Assembly (NCBI GenBank): GCA_030248135.1
Contig: JASANC010001810.1
Span: 150,632-214,631, forward strand
From: Theristus sp. LFF4_11
Lineage: Eukaryota; Nematoda; Chromadorea; Monhysterida; Xyalidae
Direction: 5' to 3'
Length of the DNA stretch: 64,000 nucleotides
In this document: positions 15,001 through 26,506 of the stretch, one piece after another
How positions within the stretch are numbered: the first letter of the stretch is position 1
Layout of the letters: each line of letters begins with the position of its first letter
Notes under the pieces: generated by a model
What the model was told of the DNA's origin: nothing
The model's input: the letters and a program-made list of their open reading frames with translations, nothing else
The model's database searches: none
Position numbers and translations under genes: made by a program

Positions 15001-18000
15001 AAATAATACAAATGGAAAAAACGAATTCGCCAAACACTGGTCTAGCACTGGAGTTGACAAGCTACTATCAATTTTTTCGGTTCTGCGACTCAATGCGTTT
15101 ACAGAGGTCTGGGACACTTGGAACGTGGCCCTGGTCCTGTTTAGGGGACTCGGATCTCTTTACCAACTTTGAATTTGCGCGTCACTGTTTGGTAATTGGA
15201 GATGACAAAAATGGTACTTCGTAGCGTTCATGGAAATTATACCAGCAAAACTGCCGAATTGCAGTTGAACACGACACAGCAAAGTGGCTGCATTCAAGAA
15301 GTGCCAGCTGAGCATAATGCAGCCAAGGAGCTTGATGTCAAGTCAACTTATCCGCATCCGCAGTGGGAATATGATAACTTTTTCTCTCACTTTCTCATTT
15401 GATCGAGTCGCGCCTGGAGATTCTTGTGCGCCGGTTGCACACGCCATCCGGACATTTTCAGCGGCTCCGTGCTGCGTTTCTTCTTGCTGATCTCACGCAG
15501 CAACTGCTGCAGCTTGTCATACTCGTCGTCCCAGCACGTGAAGATCTCGGCGCAACCGCTCATGATCTGGCGATGCGAATAAAGTTTGCAGTAGAATTCG
15601 AAATCATGGACAACTTGCTGACCGATTGGTGATCACGTGATGAAGGCATTGCTGTCGAGGCAACGAATGTCCTGAACAGAATGCCTGCTTCACGCGACGA
15701 CCCTCCAATCAGCTGATTGCCTGTAATTTACAATTCGACTGCATGTTTGTGTCAACGGGGAGAATGGAGATGAACTGCGTGGATTGGCTACCTTTAGAAT
15801 TCAGCAGAACAACTGGTCGCCCTCTACTGATTCAGCCAATGAACAAGTTCAATCGGTTTTGGTGATTCTTTTAATCCCGATTGGTCGTTCATAAACGACC
15901 TTTAGAAGACATCCAACAAGAGAACCAGCTTACATCAGCACAACACAAATTCGGTTTTTTCACAACGACCAACCTGATCGAAATCCTGAATGGGCACGTG
16001 CATCAGACGTCGTGTGTTGAGCACTTTGAGCATTTGCGCCTGCAGATCACGTGAGATCGCTTCAACCAGGCGAAGACAACGATCAAGTGGATAATGCGTG
16101 TTGCGCACCTGGAAATATTAGACAATGAATGGCGGAACTGGTTAAAAATGAAACTGGTTGTATCGACGGATTACTGTGTACTCAATCCGTTCCTTAAGGC
16201 CCGTTTAGCTGTCCGGACGTTGACACACGTCGCCGTACAGACAGACACGGACGCATAAACGATGACGTGAGATGAAGTGACGTGCCGGATGGTTTTAGAA
16301 TTTTTGCTCGTTTATGCGTCCGTACGGCGACATGCGTCGACGTTCAGGCAGATACGGACGCATAAACGATGACGTGCCGTGAAGTGACGTGACGTTGCAT
16401 TTTAGGTTCTGCCCTAAAAAGCCGTACGTCAGCAAGCAAAATTCAATCAAGTTGTGTGTCAAATTGAAATTGAATATTTGCGACAACAACCAATGGATTG
16501 CAACTCAAATTCGAAACGACCCACAGATTCAAGTCTTTTGAAATTTCGTCTTTCGCTCAAGTCTTTCGAGTAGTTATTCAATGCAGAGCAGAAGAACAGG
16601 CGAAAACACATTGGGTTTTTCAACAGTGCGCGTGCACAAATAGTTTGCTGCGGCTGCACAATTGCTTTGGACTATACAGCCAGCGGCAACCACGACAGCA
16701 TGGCGCAGTGGTTCGTTAATGGTTCGGCTCTCAGACTGTGCAGATGAAATTTTTCACCTTTTTTGCCGCACGACAAAAAATCTTTGGTGTTCTGTGGATT
16801 GCTATGATTTCAAAACAAAGTCACTCACAAATTTGTATCCAGCCTTTCAAGCTCTGTTATTTTGTTGTGAATAGCCAAAGCAGCTAATTGGTTGGTGATC
16901 GAGATGCGTACATTTTGTGCAAACCAATCTCAGTATCCCCACAACAATGTCTGCACAGAAAGCATGCATCACGTGACCACCAACCAATCAGCTGACTCCC
17001 TATAATTTAAAGCTCGACTGTGGAGTTCATGTGATGGCTGAAACTCACTTAGTTAGTGAATTCACGGAATGAAAGCCAAACTGCTGACATTTTTGTTTGA
17101 GAATATAGAAAATAATCAGAAAAATTGTCTATTTCAGGACGATAGTGAGCATGTGCTCGCAATGCAGAACAACAAAAGTAAACAAAATTGATAAAATCGA
17201 ACTTTGACGCACGGCTTTTTAGGGGAGAACCTAAAACCATCCGGCACGTCACGGCACGTCACGTCATCGTTTATGCGTCCGTATCTGTCTGAACGTCGAC
17301 GCACGTCGCCGTATAGGGGCATAAACGAGCGCGTGTTCTAAAACCATCCGGCACGTCACGGCACGTCACGTCATCGTTTATGCGTCCGTATCTGTCTGAA
17401 CGTCGACGTACGTCGCCGTACAGGGGCATAAACGAGCGCGAGTTCTAAAACAAGACGTGACGTGCCGTGACGTGCCGGATTGCTCTTTTTTGCAGCATAA
17501 ACGAGGTTTGACGTGACGTGACGTGCCGTGCCGGATGCAAATACGGACGGCTAAACGGGCCTTAAATCGGTGTCAATGTCTGGTGCGAAAAAAGCGGATT
17601 ATTTTGAATCAGCATGTTACTAATAATTTAGTTTACCGTATTAAATTTAATAATATTAATTTACTACTCTCTCCTTTTCAATAACCGATCAATGAAAAAA
17701 TTGAAATGACCATTGAAAAAAATCAATTTTCACAATTCAGTGTCAATCGAAGCAAAAACTACGCTAACTTTTCGTAAATGTGCAAAGATCGCCAACAACG
17801 CCGACCGAATCTTGTCCAGCTCTGTAACGCTGAGCAGCTCGTTTAACGGGAAATCCTTCATCAGCCCATTGTAGTCTTTCACGGTGTCCAGCGTTTTCTT
17901 CAGGCCTGAAAAAGTGAGAGAACAGACACAAACGTTTCACAAACTGCCGCCTGCTTCTCATATCCGTTAGCATCAAGCGTTAAAGCGAGTAGATGCGCCA

Positions 18001-21000
18001 TGGAGCTAGCTGATGGTGAATAAACCATCTGCGACCTGACACATAAATTGGTGCGACTCCAACAACAAAACAATAACATTTCGATGTAAGAAGCAAACTC
18101 CAGCTCTAACACGGTCAAAACTCAGAGCATTTCACAGCGTCTCAATCACCACTGACCAGTGTCTGCGTCGAACGCCACCGTGGCCTGGAACCGTTTGCCG
18201 AGTTTCAGCACTTCCAACGTCAGACACACCTCGGGCGACTCGCGTTTCTCGTTCAGTTTCAGCAGCGCACGCTCCAGATTCAGCCAGAACGTGATCTCCT
18301 GCAGCGCCGTGCCGGAGGATGGGTCGCGGTTTAGTTTGGTCACCTGCACGATTGAAGTAGCACTTGTGCTGACTTGAGTGTCGTTCCATAACTTGGCTTA
18401 TCAGTGTGTGATGGAACTCTGCACGTAGCCCTTTGATTGGAGCTTGCGCGGGCGTCATCGCTTACATCATCGTCGGACCGAACCGAATCATGCGGCTCAA
18501 AAGCGGTTTAGTAATTGATCAATCAAGGTTTTACGAATTGTTATGTTGCCGTTTTCCATGAAAACAGTTCGCAACACACATTCTGAATTTCGCGGATCCA
18601 TTTGTTCACGTAGTTCTGCAGCGAATTCAGATACGACGAATCTTCGACTTTGTCGGCGAAGTCGGTGCCGACGCTCGCCAGCGGTTTGCGGCGTTCTTCA
18701 GCGGCTCGCTTTATTGCGGCCTGAAAGCAAACAAGCTGCATTCAACAGTATTTGCTTGTTGAAAATGACTCAGCAAAGCAGCGGATCCGTGAAACGGTCC
18801 ACAGAACCGTGGTATAGTTGCCATTGAAACTCTGAACTCGTAAGACGGCAATGTGCGGTCAACTCACCCACCTACACCGTCGCACTAAGTATACGAACAC
18901 AAAACCTTGCAAATATTTTATTTTTTTCCTAAAATCGCTCTTATCTCGCAGAATGGCAGCATCAAATTGAATCCTATAGCGGCGGGCCCAATCGTAATAC
19001 CGATTACCGATTAAATATTTATATGGTGCCTTTTGGCCTAATCTCACAATAACACGTGACAAACCATCCTATCCTACCATAACAAAGTTGAAATTGACTT
19101 ATAGTGTGGTGTCACCATCATAATTCTTGCCTGAATGCTTGGGTGAATCTGCAGCACCACATCTGGAATGTCAATGTTCTGCTGTAAATGCAGCAGGCCA
19201 AGCTCGAGGTCAGCGAGATTCTTCTCGACAGCCGGCGCAAGCTTGTCGCCGTCACGGTAGCTGCAAAAAAGTGAATTTTCATAAAGATAATAGTACACTA
19301 TGATTGTTTAAACCTGTGACACTTTTTCGCAGAATACAGAGCTCACGAAAGAAAGAATGGGAGTTGCTAGTATTTATTTATATACTTGGATTATTTCAAC
19401 CAAACCAGTCACATTCATTCTCCGAGCACCAATGCGCGCATAGATAATGCATCAATGCGTTTCATGCAGCATGACGCGGGAATTCAAAACTTGGTACACA
19501 CGATTCGGCAACCAGGAGAACCAACCACTCGCGGCGCCCCGCGGCGACCGTTGTAAGCAATGAATTGTTTCAGTTTCAGAACGTTCACGTTGTAACAACA
19601 CAATTTCGATGAACAAATTAAACCAGAATTTCAGAGAACAAGCATGGAATTCACTGCCATGGACGAATTCAAAAGCACGCAGCGCCTTTTTGTGTTTTAA
19701 ACTTTTTTGTGTAATTCCAATTCCGCATTTCCTGTGCGCTGTTTTTGCAATGCAGGTAGACACGTCGCACTGAAAGCCCAAGAAGACCAGAGACCGCAAG
19801 CGAACAGCAACCCTTGTGTTGCAACGCTTGCACATTTGCGGTGTGCAACCATCGTTTGACGGCCTGTCGAGCTTGCGGATGTTCCGTTCTGCTTGCCTTC
19901 CGCTCTAAAAACGCCTTCCTCTTCGCTGCCGGTACAAGCGCGACGACAACGATGACAGTCGCTGCGACTCTGCAGATGCTCGCTAGCTTCCGGCGTCTCG
20001 AAGGCTCGTTTGGACGCTGCTGGTGCACTGCAACCGGTGTGTCCGCTGCTGCAGGCACGCCAGATGGGGATGGCCGGTTGGGGGCCGCTCCCGTCGCCTC
20101 GCAGGGGTGACGATGATGAGTCGCTGTTCAACTTCGCTGAGGTCCGAGGCCTTGATGTTCCATTGGTGACTTGATGACTGCTGACGAGACACAATGGAGC
20201 TCTACGGTAGGAAAGGGAAGAAAAATAGGAGAAGGGGTAAAAGGAGAGGAAGAGGGACAAAGAAAAAAGAAAAAAGAAAGGACAGCCAGAGGAGGAACAA
20301 GACAAGCAAAGTAAAAAAAGATAAGCACACTTAGAATACAAGACGACGTTGTTGTTGCATCAAATTTCAGAATAGTTTTGTTTGAAAATAGTTTGAATTT
20401 TTTTTGCAAATGCTGTTTTTTAAGTTTTGAAACTTGGTTGATCAAAAATGGATGATTTGTTCGACTGACCGCACCAAATTTGGGGTAACCTGGTAGATGA
20501 TGCCTGTTCCAATGCCTTTTCCGACCAACCGTCATGCCTGTTCCTGCATCGGCCTCAGAAAAGGCATACCAGGCTCCCGTGCATGTCTGATTCTTCTGAG
20601 TACTATGGTCTCGTTCGCTTTGCATTCTGCGAAAAAAGCAACAGGTTTAAAGAAATACTCTTTAGTCCATGAAACAAAAATTCGTTCACGAAAAAAGTTG
20701 ACAGAACTTTTGAAATTGCAATACAAAATCAGAAAGTTTGTGGTTGCAGCTTTTTTATGTTTCACCGCCCCTTTCTAGTTTTAAATCCTTATCTGTTTTG
20801 TCATGTCATTCATTTCTACAGCGCAAAACGCACAGAACACTGTGACGTGACTCACAGGTTCAACCACACGATTCACAGGTCACACATCTTTGTTTCATTG
20901 CATTTTCCCCATCAATCGAAACAATATCATAAAAAAACCTACAGCAGCACAGCACCGCACGACACCACCAGCAATCTCAGCTACACGAGAATAATAGTCA

Positions 21001-23976
21001 AACACAAACCTGGCTGGACGAAGCTACCCGAATAAATCTCGCACACAACCCACACAGAATTGCACAACACACGTAAATCCAGATACATCGTCAAAACATG
21101 TTCGAGAATAAAAATTGCAAAGCAAAAGCAAGCGAAAAGCAACGTGTGCGCACCTGTCGCCACGGCCGCTCTCGCTGATGAACGATTTGAAAAACGGCGA
21201 CACTGCCGCTGAGAGATACGAGTGCAGCATCTCGTACGGGTTGCCGTCGGTGAGATCGATAAAGCGCAGCTGCTGCGCCACCGGCTTCTCGGCGTCCAGC
21301 AGGCCGCTGCGTTTGATCAGCACCAGACTGCAACAAGTGTACACCAGGCGCCTTTTACAAAACGCCCTCTGAACTCAAATTTTCAGGTGACTTGCTGTGT
21401 TTAGATTTTAGGTGTTCAAAAACAAACTACCCTAAAATGGCTGCCAACAGCACTAAGAATGCAACGATGCATGAAATAAACGCGAATTCTGTCCGAGAAC
21501 AGCGTCTACGATAGTACTAGTACCGTCACCGTGTTTTGCGGTAGTCGACATTGGCCATCAAATTTAATAACAATAGAATGTTTTGAACTTAAAAATCCTC
21601 CCTTTAGGGTTGTGAAAACGCATTTCCCTTCACGATTTTTAGATGTTTTCTGACACCTGAGTCCAAAATGTCAGGGAGAGATGCCATGGTTTGTAATTTA
21701 GACTTGCTGACTGGTTGCATTTGAGCAGGCTGAGCTGATTGGTTGGCTGAGCAGAGCTGGCTGGCACTAAGCAGAATAAACAGACGGAGGCGACGCACTA
21801 CAAAACCTAAATCCGGCAAAACAAAACAAGAGCTTTTTTAAAACAAAATCGATTCCCGTTGCAAGTTACAACGAAAAACGATTGATTAAAACATTCGTTT
21901 CAATAGATGATAAAAAACCGAAGCTGCTAGTTACGCCAATTCAACAAGCGAACGAAGTACGAGTTACGACAAAACGTCACTGATTTGCCATGAGACAGAG
22001 GCGCTGCTGACACCAAGCCCAGACAACCAGTTAGTTACTCGTAGCTGATGCCTGGCCAACAAGCAAGTAGCAACGAGAAGAATGTTGCAGTTTCAACGAC
22101 CAACCTTGTCACACGTTGGTTGTTGAACTTGACGACACTAGTGATGTTGTACGTGGCCATGTCTGCGTCCAAGTCGCTCTCCGTTGCCGACAACTCGCCA
22201 GTTTCGGTCTCTGAAACAACGGACACTGCTGGATTATCTTTGCAAGTGAAACGAGAAACTTTAGAACTTGGCACAAACACGCTCCACCGCTGCCGAAACG
22301 TGTTGACAATCAAGGATTATCATTGTGGAGGCGTCACTATGATCTATGACGTCGTCTGATAAAAAGCACCGCAAGTTTCGTCACAATGACAAACAACAAA
22401 TGTGCAACACTGTAATCCGCGGCACAGGCACCCGTTTGCTCGTTCAGAGGCAAAAGATTCCACAGAGGTCGCAATGAACAACATTATTTAACTAGCCGTT
22501 CTTTCAGTTTCAGTGCTTTCAATTAGCAACAAAATGTGCCGCAGCAGCACAGTTCCGCAAACACAACGAAACGTAATAATCTCAATAACTTAGCGCACGA
22601 AAACAATAAGCTAATGAAAAAAAAACATTGGGAATTGACACAAGAATACACCATCAGCTGACTGGTTGGTACTGTGATCACGTGATGCATGCTTTCTGTG
22701 CAGGCATTGCTGTGGAGGCGGAGCCTGCGCTGCATAGACAGCATGCGATCACCAAGCAATCAGCTGATTGCCTACAATTCAGAGTGTCGTTCACCTCTAG
22801 CACTGGGCACACGCTCGATCGCGAGCACCGGCACTTGCGGGTCGCCAATGAACTTTTTCATCTCAGCGAGCGAGTCTGAGCGCTTGGCGCACGCGTCAAA
22901 CGCGGCCATTTTCGCGTCGATGTTGGCGGCGGTTGCATCTTCCAAAAGAACTTGCACCAGGCGCCGTAGGTGGTTCGTCAGCACCACCGGCGAACACAGC
23001 TCCACCTGGAAACCGTGTCGTCGTTGGTTGTATGGTGTTCGTGTGGCATACAATGGCACGCACAATAATAATTCGATTTTACAGTTTTACACCGAGGCGC
23101 AGCAAAACTGATGCGGAAATACGGGACGGGTGACAAATAGTATGCCGATGAATGAACATCAAGTGTTCCACTCAGTACTTCAGTCACCACGACGCGAGGC
23201 GGCGAAAGAAAAAATATCTGATGGTGTCACTCCATAGTTGTTCCAGAGCCGAGGGGTTGGGGGGGGGGGCCGATATAGATAGCTGGAGCAAATTTTTCAG
23301 ATAGATAGATAGCTGGAAAATTTTGGGGGGGGCCGCGGGGGGGCCATGTGACTTTGGGGGGGGCCGGTCAAAATTTTGAAATCAGATAGATAGATAGCTA
23401 AAACGATAAAAAGCTATAAAAACAGCAAAATAATGCTAAAAATACACTAAAAATCAAGTATAAACGCGTATTTTATCTAAAATTAGCGAAATTTTAAAGA
23501 ATTGTGGGCAAAAGTAGTCAATTTTGGGGTGAAAAATTGACTTATTTTATGTCTTCGAAGACAAAATTTTTAAGATAGATAGCTGGCTGAGAAATTTTTT
23601 TAGATAGATAATAGCTGGGCCGAAAAAACTTCTCTGATAGAGATAGATTCGAAAAATTTTTGGGGGGGGCCGGCCCCCCCCAGGCCCCCCCTAGAACAAC
23701 TATGTGTCACTCACTCGGACAATCCACAAATGAGTGCGTGCTCATTCATCATCACGCAAAATCAAGGACTGTTGGCGAACCAAGTATTCCAAGACTTTAT
23801 CATACCTCAGCCTTTTGTTTCAAAAGTGGGGTTCGTTATATAAAGACATCATGTAGATTGACTGAGCTTGACGAAATGAATGGGAAAGTTTACCAAAAAA
23901 CAACAACAACTGAACTGACAGGCGGTGCCGCGGGTGGGCCGATGCCGGTGGCACTTTCACTTCCGCTGTCTGACAT
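1..23976 (-). CDS. DYNC1H1: Cytoplasmic dynein 1 heavy chain, N-terminal ~2,532 residues (C-terminus beyond left edge)
   Basis: Motor subunit of cytoplasmic dynein 1, which moves cargo toward microtubule minus ends using an AAA+ ring. Exons in coding order: 23976-23920, 23005-22795, 22210-22105, 21327-21154, 19260-19131, 18720-18580, 18343-18157, 17905-17769, 16108-15974, 15566-15391, 14977-14884, 14691-14543, 14253-14037, 13855-13769, 13610-13320, 12846-12640, 12452-12189, 11933-11781, 11482-11198, 10962-10859, 10542-10245, 10160-10014, 9804-9706, 9363-9174, 8838-8645, 8425-8312, 8120-7878, 7426-7260, 6911-6738, 6412-6247, 5998-5813, 5600-5424, 5008-4830, 4469-4265, 4090-3937, 3641-3398, 3018-2835, 2556-2432, 2279-2062, 1834-1723, 1634-1478, 1208-960, 624-418, 103-1. 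Summed lengths give a consistent phase at every junction and no internal stop, so the gene looks intact. The protein follows the cytoplasmic dynein 1 sequence as I remember it from tail to AAA2; axonemal chains fit less well. The exon 1 donor (23919) is the least certain border. Confidence 0.93.
418..2279 (-). other. DYNC1H1: Dynein AAA2 module
   Basis: Exons 39-43 encode AAA2. Walker A GPSGSGKS is in exon 39 (lysine near residue 2238). The Walker B-like stretch [20 protein letters not shown] is in exon 41. [13 protein letters not shown] in exon 42 is the conserved sensor/arginine-finger region. In the family this module binds ATP but does not hydrolyse it. AAA3 would start just past the left edge. 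Confidence 0.92.
918..937. repeat. (CA)n microsatellite in dynein intron 42
   Basis: About nine CA units in the intron between exons 42 and 43. Confidence 0.8.
3398..4469 (-). other. DYNC1H1: Dynein AAA1 module (main ATPase site)
   Basis: Exons 34-36 encode AAA1, the principal ATP-hydrolysing module. Walker A GPAGTGKT is in exon 34, with its lysine near residue 1921 (human cytoplasmic dynein 1 has it near 1912). Walker B CFDEFNR is in exon 35. The sensor stretch [15 protein letters not shown] is in exon 36. All catalytic motifs are present, so the motor should be ATPase-competent as far as can be seen. Confidence 0.93.
8984..9034. repeat. Short hairpin in dynein intron 24
   Basis: ATTCTTCACTGATTGGCTG faces CAGCCAATCAGCGTGAAGAAT across a 10-base loop. 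The arms are near-perfect, with a two-base bulge. The core CTGATTGG/CCAATCAG is shared with the palindromic MITE family found elsewhere in the window. Confidence 0.5.
15060..15260 (+). repeat. Dispersed intron repeat, also at 54187-54420
   Basis: Shares stretches such as GCGACTCAATGCGTTTAC and TTTAGGGGACTCGGATC with the inverted copy at 54187-54420. A shorter relative of the GCGGAATTCAAAA...GGTA part is at 19476-19500. It lies in dynein intron 10 and is non-coding. Family unknown. Confidence 0.5.
15638..15748. mobile_element. CAATCAGCTGATTG-family MITE copy in dynein intron 9
   Basis: Contains GGTGATCACGTGATG on the left and CCAATCAGCTGATTGCCTG on the right, separated by a diverged middle. 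It is homologous to the copies at 22648 and 33415. Confidence 0.5.
16194..17565. mobile_element. Foldback-type non-autonomous transposon with TTAA flanks, in dynein intron 8
   Basis: The ends are exact inverted copies, GGCCCGTTTAGC at 16198 and its complement ending at 17561. Each end is flanked by TTAA (16194-16197 and 17562-17565). The arms (about 16198-16430 and 17205-17561) hold repeated ~100-bp blocks in opposite orientation, each with the signature ATAAACGATGACGTG and a run of GTGACGTGCCG-type motifs. The left arm has two block copies and the right arm about three. The ~770-bp centre has no long ORF and includes a degenerate copy of the CAATCAGCTGATTG-type element. TTAA duplication is typical of piggyBac-type transposition, but the terminal sequence does not let me name the superfamily. 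It is carried on the dynein pre-mRNA and appears to be spliced out. Confidence 0.8.
22648..22786. mobile_element. Palindromic MITE of the same family, next to dynein exon 2
   Basis: The arms CATCAGCTGACTGGTTGG (left) and CCAAGCAATCAGCTGATTG (right, inverted) enclose TGATCACGTGATGCATGC and its partner. It ends within about 10 bp of the dynein exon 2 donor at 22794. Confidence 0.55.
23225..23712. mobile_element. hAT-like non-autonomous element C1, in dynein intron 1
   Basis: A 472-bp element (23233-23704) with terminal inverted repeats starting CATAGTTGTTC. It is flanked by a perfect 8-bp duplication TGTCACTC (23225-23232 and 23705-23712). An 8-bp duplication and ends of the form CA..G are hallmarks of the hAT superfamily. 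The interior is made of GATAGATAGCTGG-type repeats and long G runs near both ends, and it codes for nothing. It lies between dynein exons 1 and 2. Confidence 0.85.
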
Positions 23977-24166
23977 TGTCAAGACGGTTGTTTGCGTTTT
24001 CCAGTTCCAGTTCCACTGAGTGTTAAAACGAATTACAATTGGAGTTGATGATAACAATGAATAAATCACGTACAGTCTCTTTGCTGAAAAAGTCAACAAC
24101 GACGTGACAGAATCAAAATTCACAAACAGTTGGTTGTTGGTAAATCAAATCACATTCACGTCACTG

Positions 24167-25730
24167 CATAGTTGTTCCCGATATAGATATAGATATAGAT
24201 AGCTGGAGCAAATTTTCTAGATAGATAGATAGCTGGAAAATTTGGGGGGGGGGGGGGGCGCGGACTGCGGAGGGGCCATGTGACTTTGGGGGGGCGGTCA
24301 AAATTTTGAAATTTGATAGATAAATAGCTAAAACGCTAAAAAGCTATAAAAACAGCAAAATAATGCTAAAAATACAAAATACACTAAAAATACACTATTA
24401 TACACTAAAAATCAAGTATAAACGCGTTTTTTACCTAAAATTAGCAAAATTTTCAAGAATTACGAGCAAAAATGGTGAATTTTGGTCAAAAATTGACTCA
24501 TTTTATGTCTTCGAAGACAAAAATTTTCAGATAGATATTAATAGCTGGCTGAGAAATTTTTTTAGATAGATAATAGCTGAGCCGAAAAAACCTGTTTGAT
24601 AGAGATAGATTCGAAAAATTTTTGGGGGGGCCGGCCCACCAGGCTAGGGTTAGGGGCTTTGAAAAAAAAAATTTTTTTTTTATTTTTTTTTCGTTTTTTT
24701 TTTTAAAAAAAATTTGGATTTTTTTTTTCAAACTTAAAAAAAAAATTTGAAAAATTTTTCTTCTACTTTGCTCTGAAAATTCGATTTATGGCATAATTTT
24801 TTGAAAGTTCAAACCAAATTTTCTTCCCAACTTCTTTGTGTGCTTAGGTACATGTCATTATTTGGTCATTTTGACCGACGTACTCCATGTTTTTCGATTT
24901 GGATGACTTCTAGAGTCAATTTTTAGCGTTGAAATGACTTAACTGAATTGAAATATCGTTTCAGAAATCGTTTTCTTGCAACTTAGAACATGTTTTTTCA
25001 GTCGGTAGGCCATGAGATGAACATGATATTTTGTTGATTGGCGTATGTTATAGGTCTACAATGGAGTTGTGCGATATATTGTTAAACAATTGTAGCGGAG
25101 ATGTTGGTTAATACCACATCACACGACCGTTTTTCAGATACCCGATAACATGGCCAAATGTTAAAACTTGCGTGCTGAGCTAAACTAACGTGTTAAACTT
25201 GCGTCTGTCAGTTGCCCGCAACGTGATCGCGAAATCATGGTACGTGTTTTCGATACTATGATTTGAAGAGTGGGCTCTCGCCATGTGGCAGATAGCATAG
25301 CTGGTTGAACCTGAAAGTAAGTGTCTTGGGGGGGGGGGGCGACCGGGTCGACAGGGGTTGCCGACTTAGCTACAGCAAACAGGAATTTTTGAACACAGTC
25401 AAATTTTGGTGATTTTCTAAAGAGGAACAACTAAGAACGGTTCAATATTCAAGTACACGTCGAAAATTGTCCTGTTTTACTGTTGAAAATGCAACTTTCC
25501 CTCTATGAAATGGACATAATTTCAATAAAACACGATTTTCGCTCTTATAGTTTTCCGGATCGTTCTGAAAATAGTCTAGATGAACTCAGCTCGACGAGAC
25601 GCTTCGAACAAACCTAACTTGTAAAAAAAAATTTTTTTTAAAAAAAAAAATTTTTTTTTTAATTTAAAAAAAAAATCCGGATTTTTTTTTCCCCCTAACC
25701 CTACACCAGGCCCCCCCCAGAACAACTATG
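24167..25730. mobile_element. Second C-family element (C2), split by element A1
   Basis: The left end CATAGTTGTTCC is at 24167 and the right end ACAACTATG finishes at 25730. The left interior (24180-24630) is a close copy of C1, with the same GATAGATAGCTGG repeats and G runs. It is interrupted by element A1 at 24645-25703. The outer flanks (CGTCACTG and GGGTATGG) do not match, so one side may be rearranged or come from a different copy. Confidence 0.65.
24637..25711. mobile_element. hAT-like non-autonomous element A1, inserted in C2
   Basis: A 1,059-bp element (24645-25703) with a perfect 12-bp terminal inverted repeat TAGGGTTAGGGG. It is flanked by a perfect 8-bp duplication CACCAGGC (24637-24644 and 25704-25711). 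Removing it rejoins the G/C-rich right end of the C element, which shows it is the younger insertion. Long A and T tracts lie just inside both ends. There is no transposase ORF. Confidence 0.85.
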
Positions 25731-25752
25731 GGGTATGGTGGTACCGTGGGGG

Positions 25753-26505
25753 GTGCCAAATAGGGTTGTTAAACAAAAATGAAAATTTTTTTTTTTAAAA
25801 AAAAAAGTGATTAAAAAAAAAACAAAAATGCCGATTTTTTTTTTTTAAAAAAATTCGAAAAATTTTCCTCTAATATGCTCTGAAAACCTCAATTTTGGCA
25901 CAATTTTTCGAAAGTTCAACAAAAATTTTCTTTGATTATACCTCGTAAAACCTTTAGCAGTCGATTTTGGGCCGTTTTACCGACTGATTTTAGGCTTCGA
26001 CAACATCTGCGATGAAGTTTTTGAGCGTCCCAAAGCTTAGCCTACCATTTCCGATGCAGATAAGGTGACGATTCGCCTCGCAGAGCGTCCGATTGTGCTC
26101 GCTGCTCCGTTTGCAAGCGCTACGTTGTCTGGTTGCTGCTTCGTGTCGTGTCGTCGCGACACCATCAGAAGAATTGATCGAATTTCAAGGCGGTATGTTT
26201 GTCTTCACTTTAGCATTAGCTTAGCTGGGGACAATTAGTGACGTTTTGGAGGTCAAAACACAAGAAGAGGCATGGTGACGGTTTGGAAAAGGGGTAATTG
26301 AGGTCACCAAAACAAAATCTGCAAAGTTCCGCCATACGGGAGTCATTCGGGAGGCGCTTGCATATCATATGTGGTTCTTCGGACTCCCTGATTGATTCAG
26401 CACAACTTTGATTTTTGAAATTTTTTTTTTAAAAAAAAAATTTTTTTTTTTAAAAAAAAACAAAAATGACGATTTTTGTTTTTTTTTAACAACCCTAGTG
26501 CCAAA
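25753..26505. mobile_element. hAT-like non-autonomous element B1
   Basis: A 737-bp element (25761-26497) whose ends start TAGGGTTGTTAAA and are inverted. It is flanked by a perfect 8-bp duplication GTGCCAAA (25753-25760 and 26498-26505). It is closely related to B2 at 40122-40820. A/T tracts lie next to both ends, and there is no coding capacity. Confidence 0.87.
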
Positions 26506-26506
26506 G

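Larger units (their letters stand above)
4830..16108 (-). other. DYNC1H1: Dynein tail-to-linker exons (DHC_N1/DHC_N2 regions)
   Basis: Exons 9 to 33 encode roughly residues 382-1880: the helical-bundle tail and the linker that swings across the motor ring. Recognisable stretches include WDDEY (exon 10), [20 protein letters not shown] (exon 13), VSGSIIW (exon 14), [20 protein letters not shown] (exon 27) and [20 protein letters not shown] (exon 28). Exon 28 and its neighbours are the most conserved part of the linker. The intermediate-chain and light-intermediate-chain binding segments of the family fall in the earlier part of this region; I infer those roles from the family. Confidence 0.85.

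Noticed and set aside
16699..16760. tRNA-type A box (TGGCGCAGTGG) inside the foldback element
   Set aside because: No B box at the right distance and no cloverleaf; perhaps a SINE trace only.
19669..20625. Several overlapping 130-214-codon minus frames in dynein intron 4
   Set aside because: Cys/Ser/Phe-rich composition and mutually overlapping frames; no family resemblance, and it lies within an intron fixed by dynein phases.
1..23976. Axonemal or intraflagellar-transport dynein identity
   Set aside because: Tail and linker sequence matches cytoplasmic dynein 1 throughout, including regions that are not conserved in other dynein classes.
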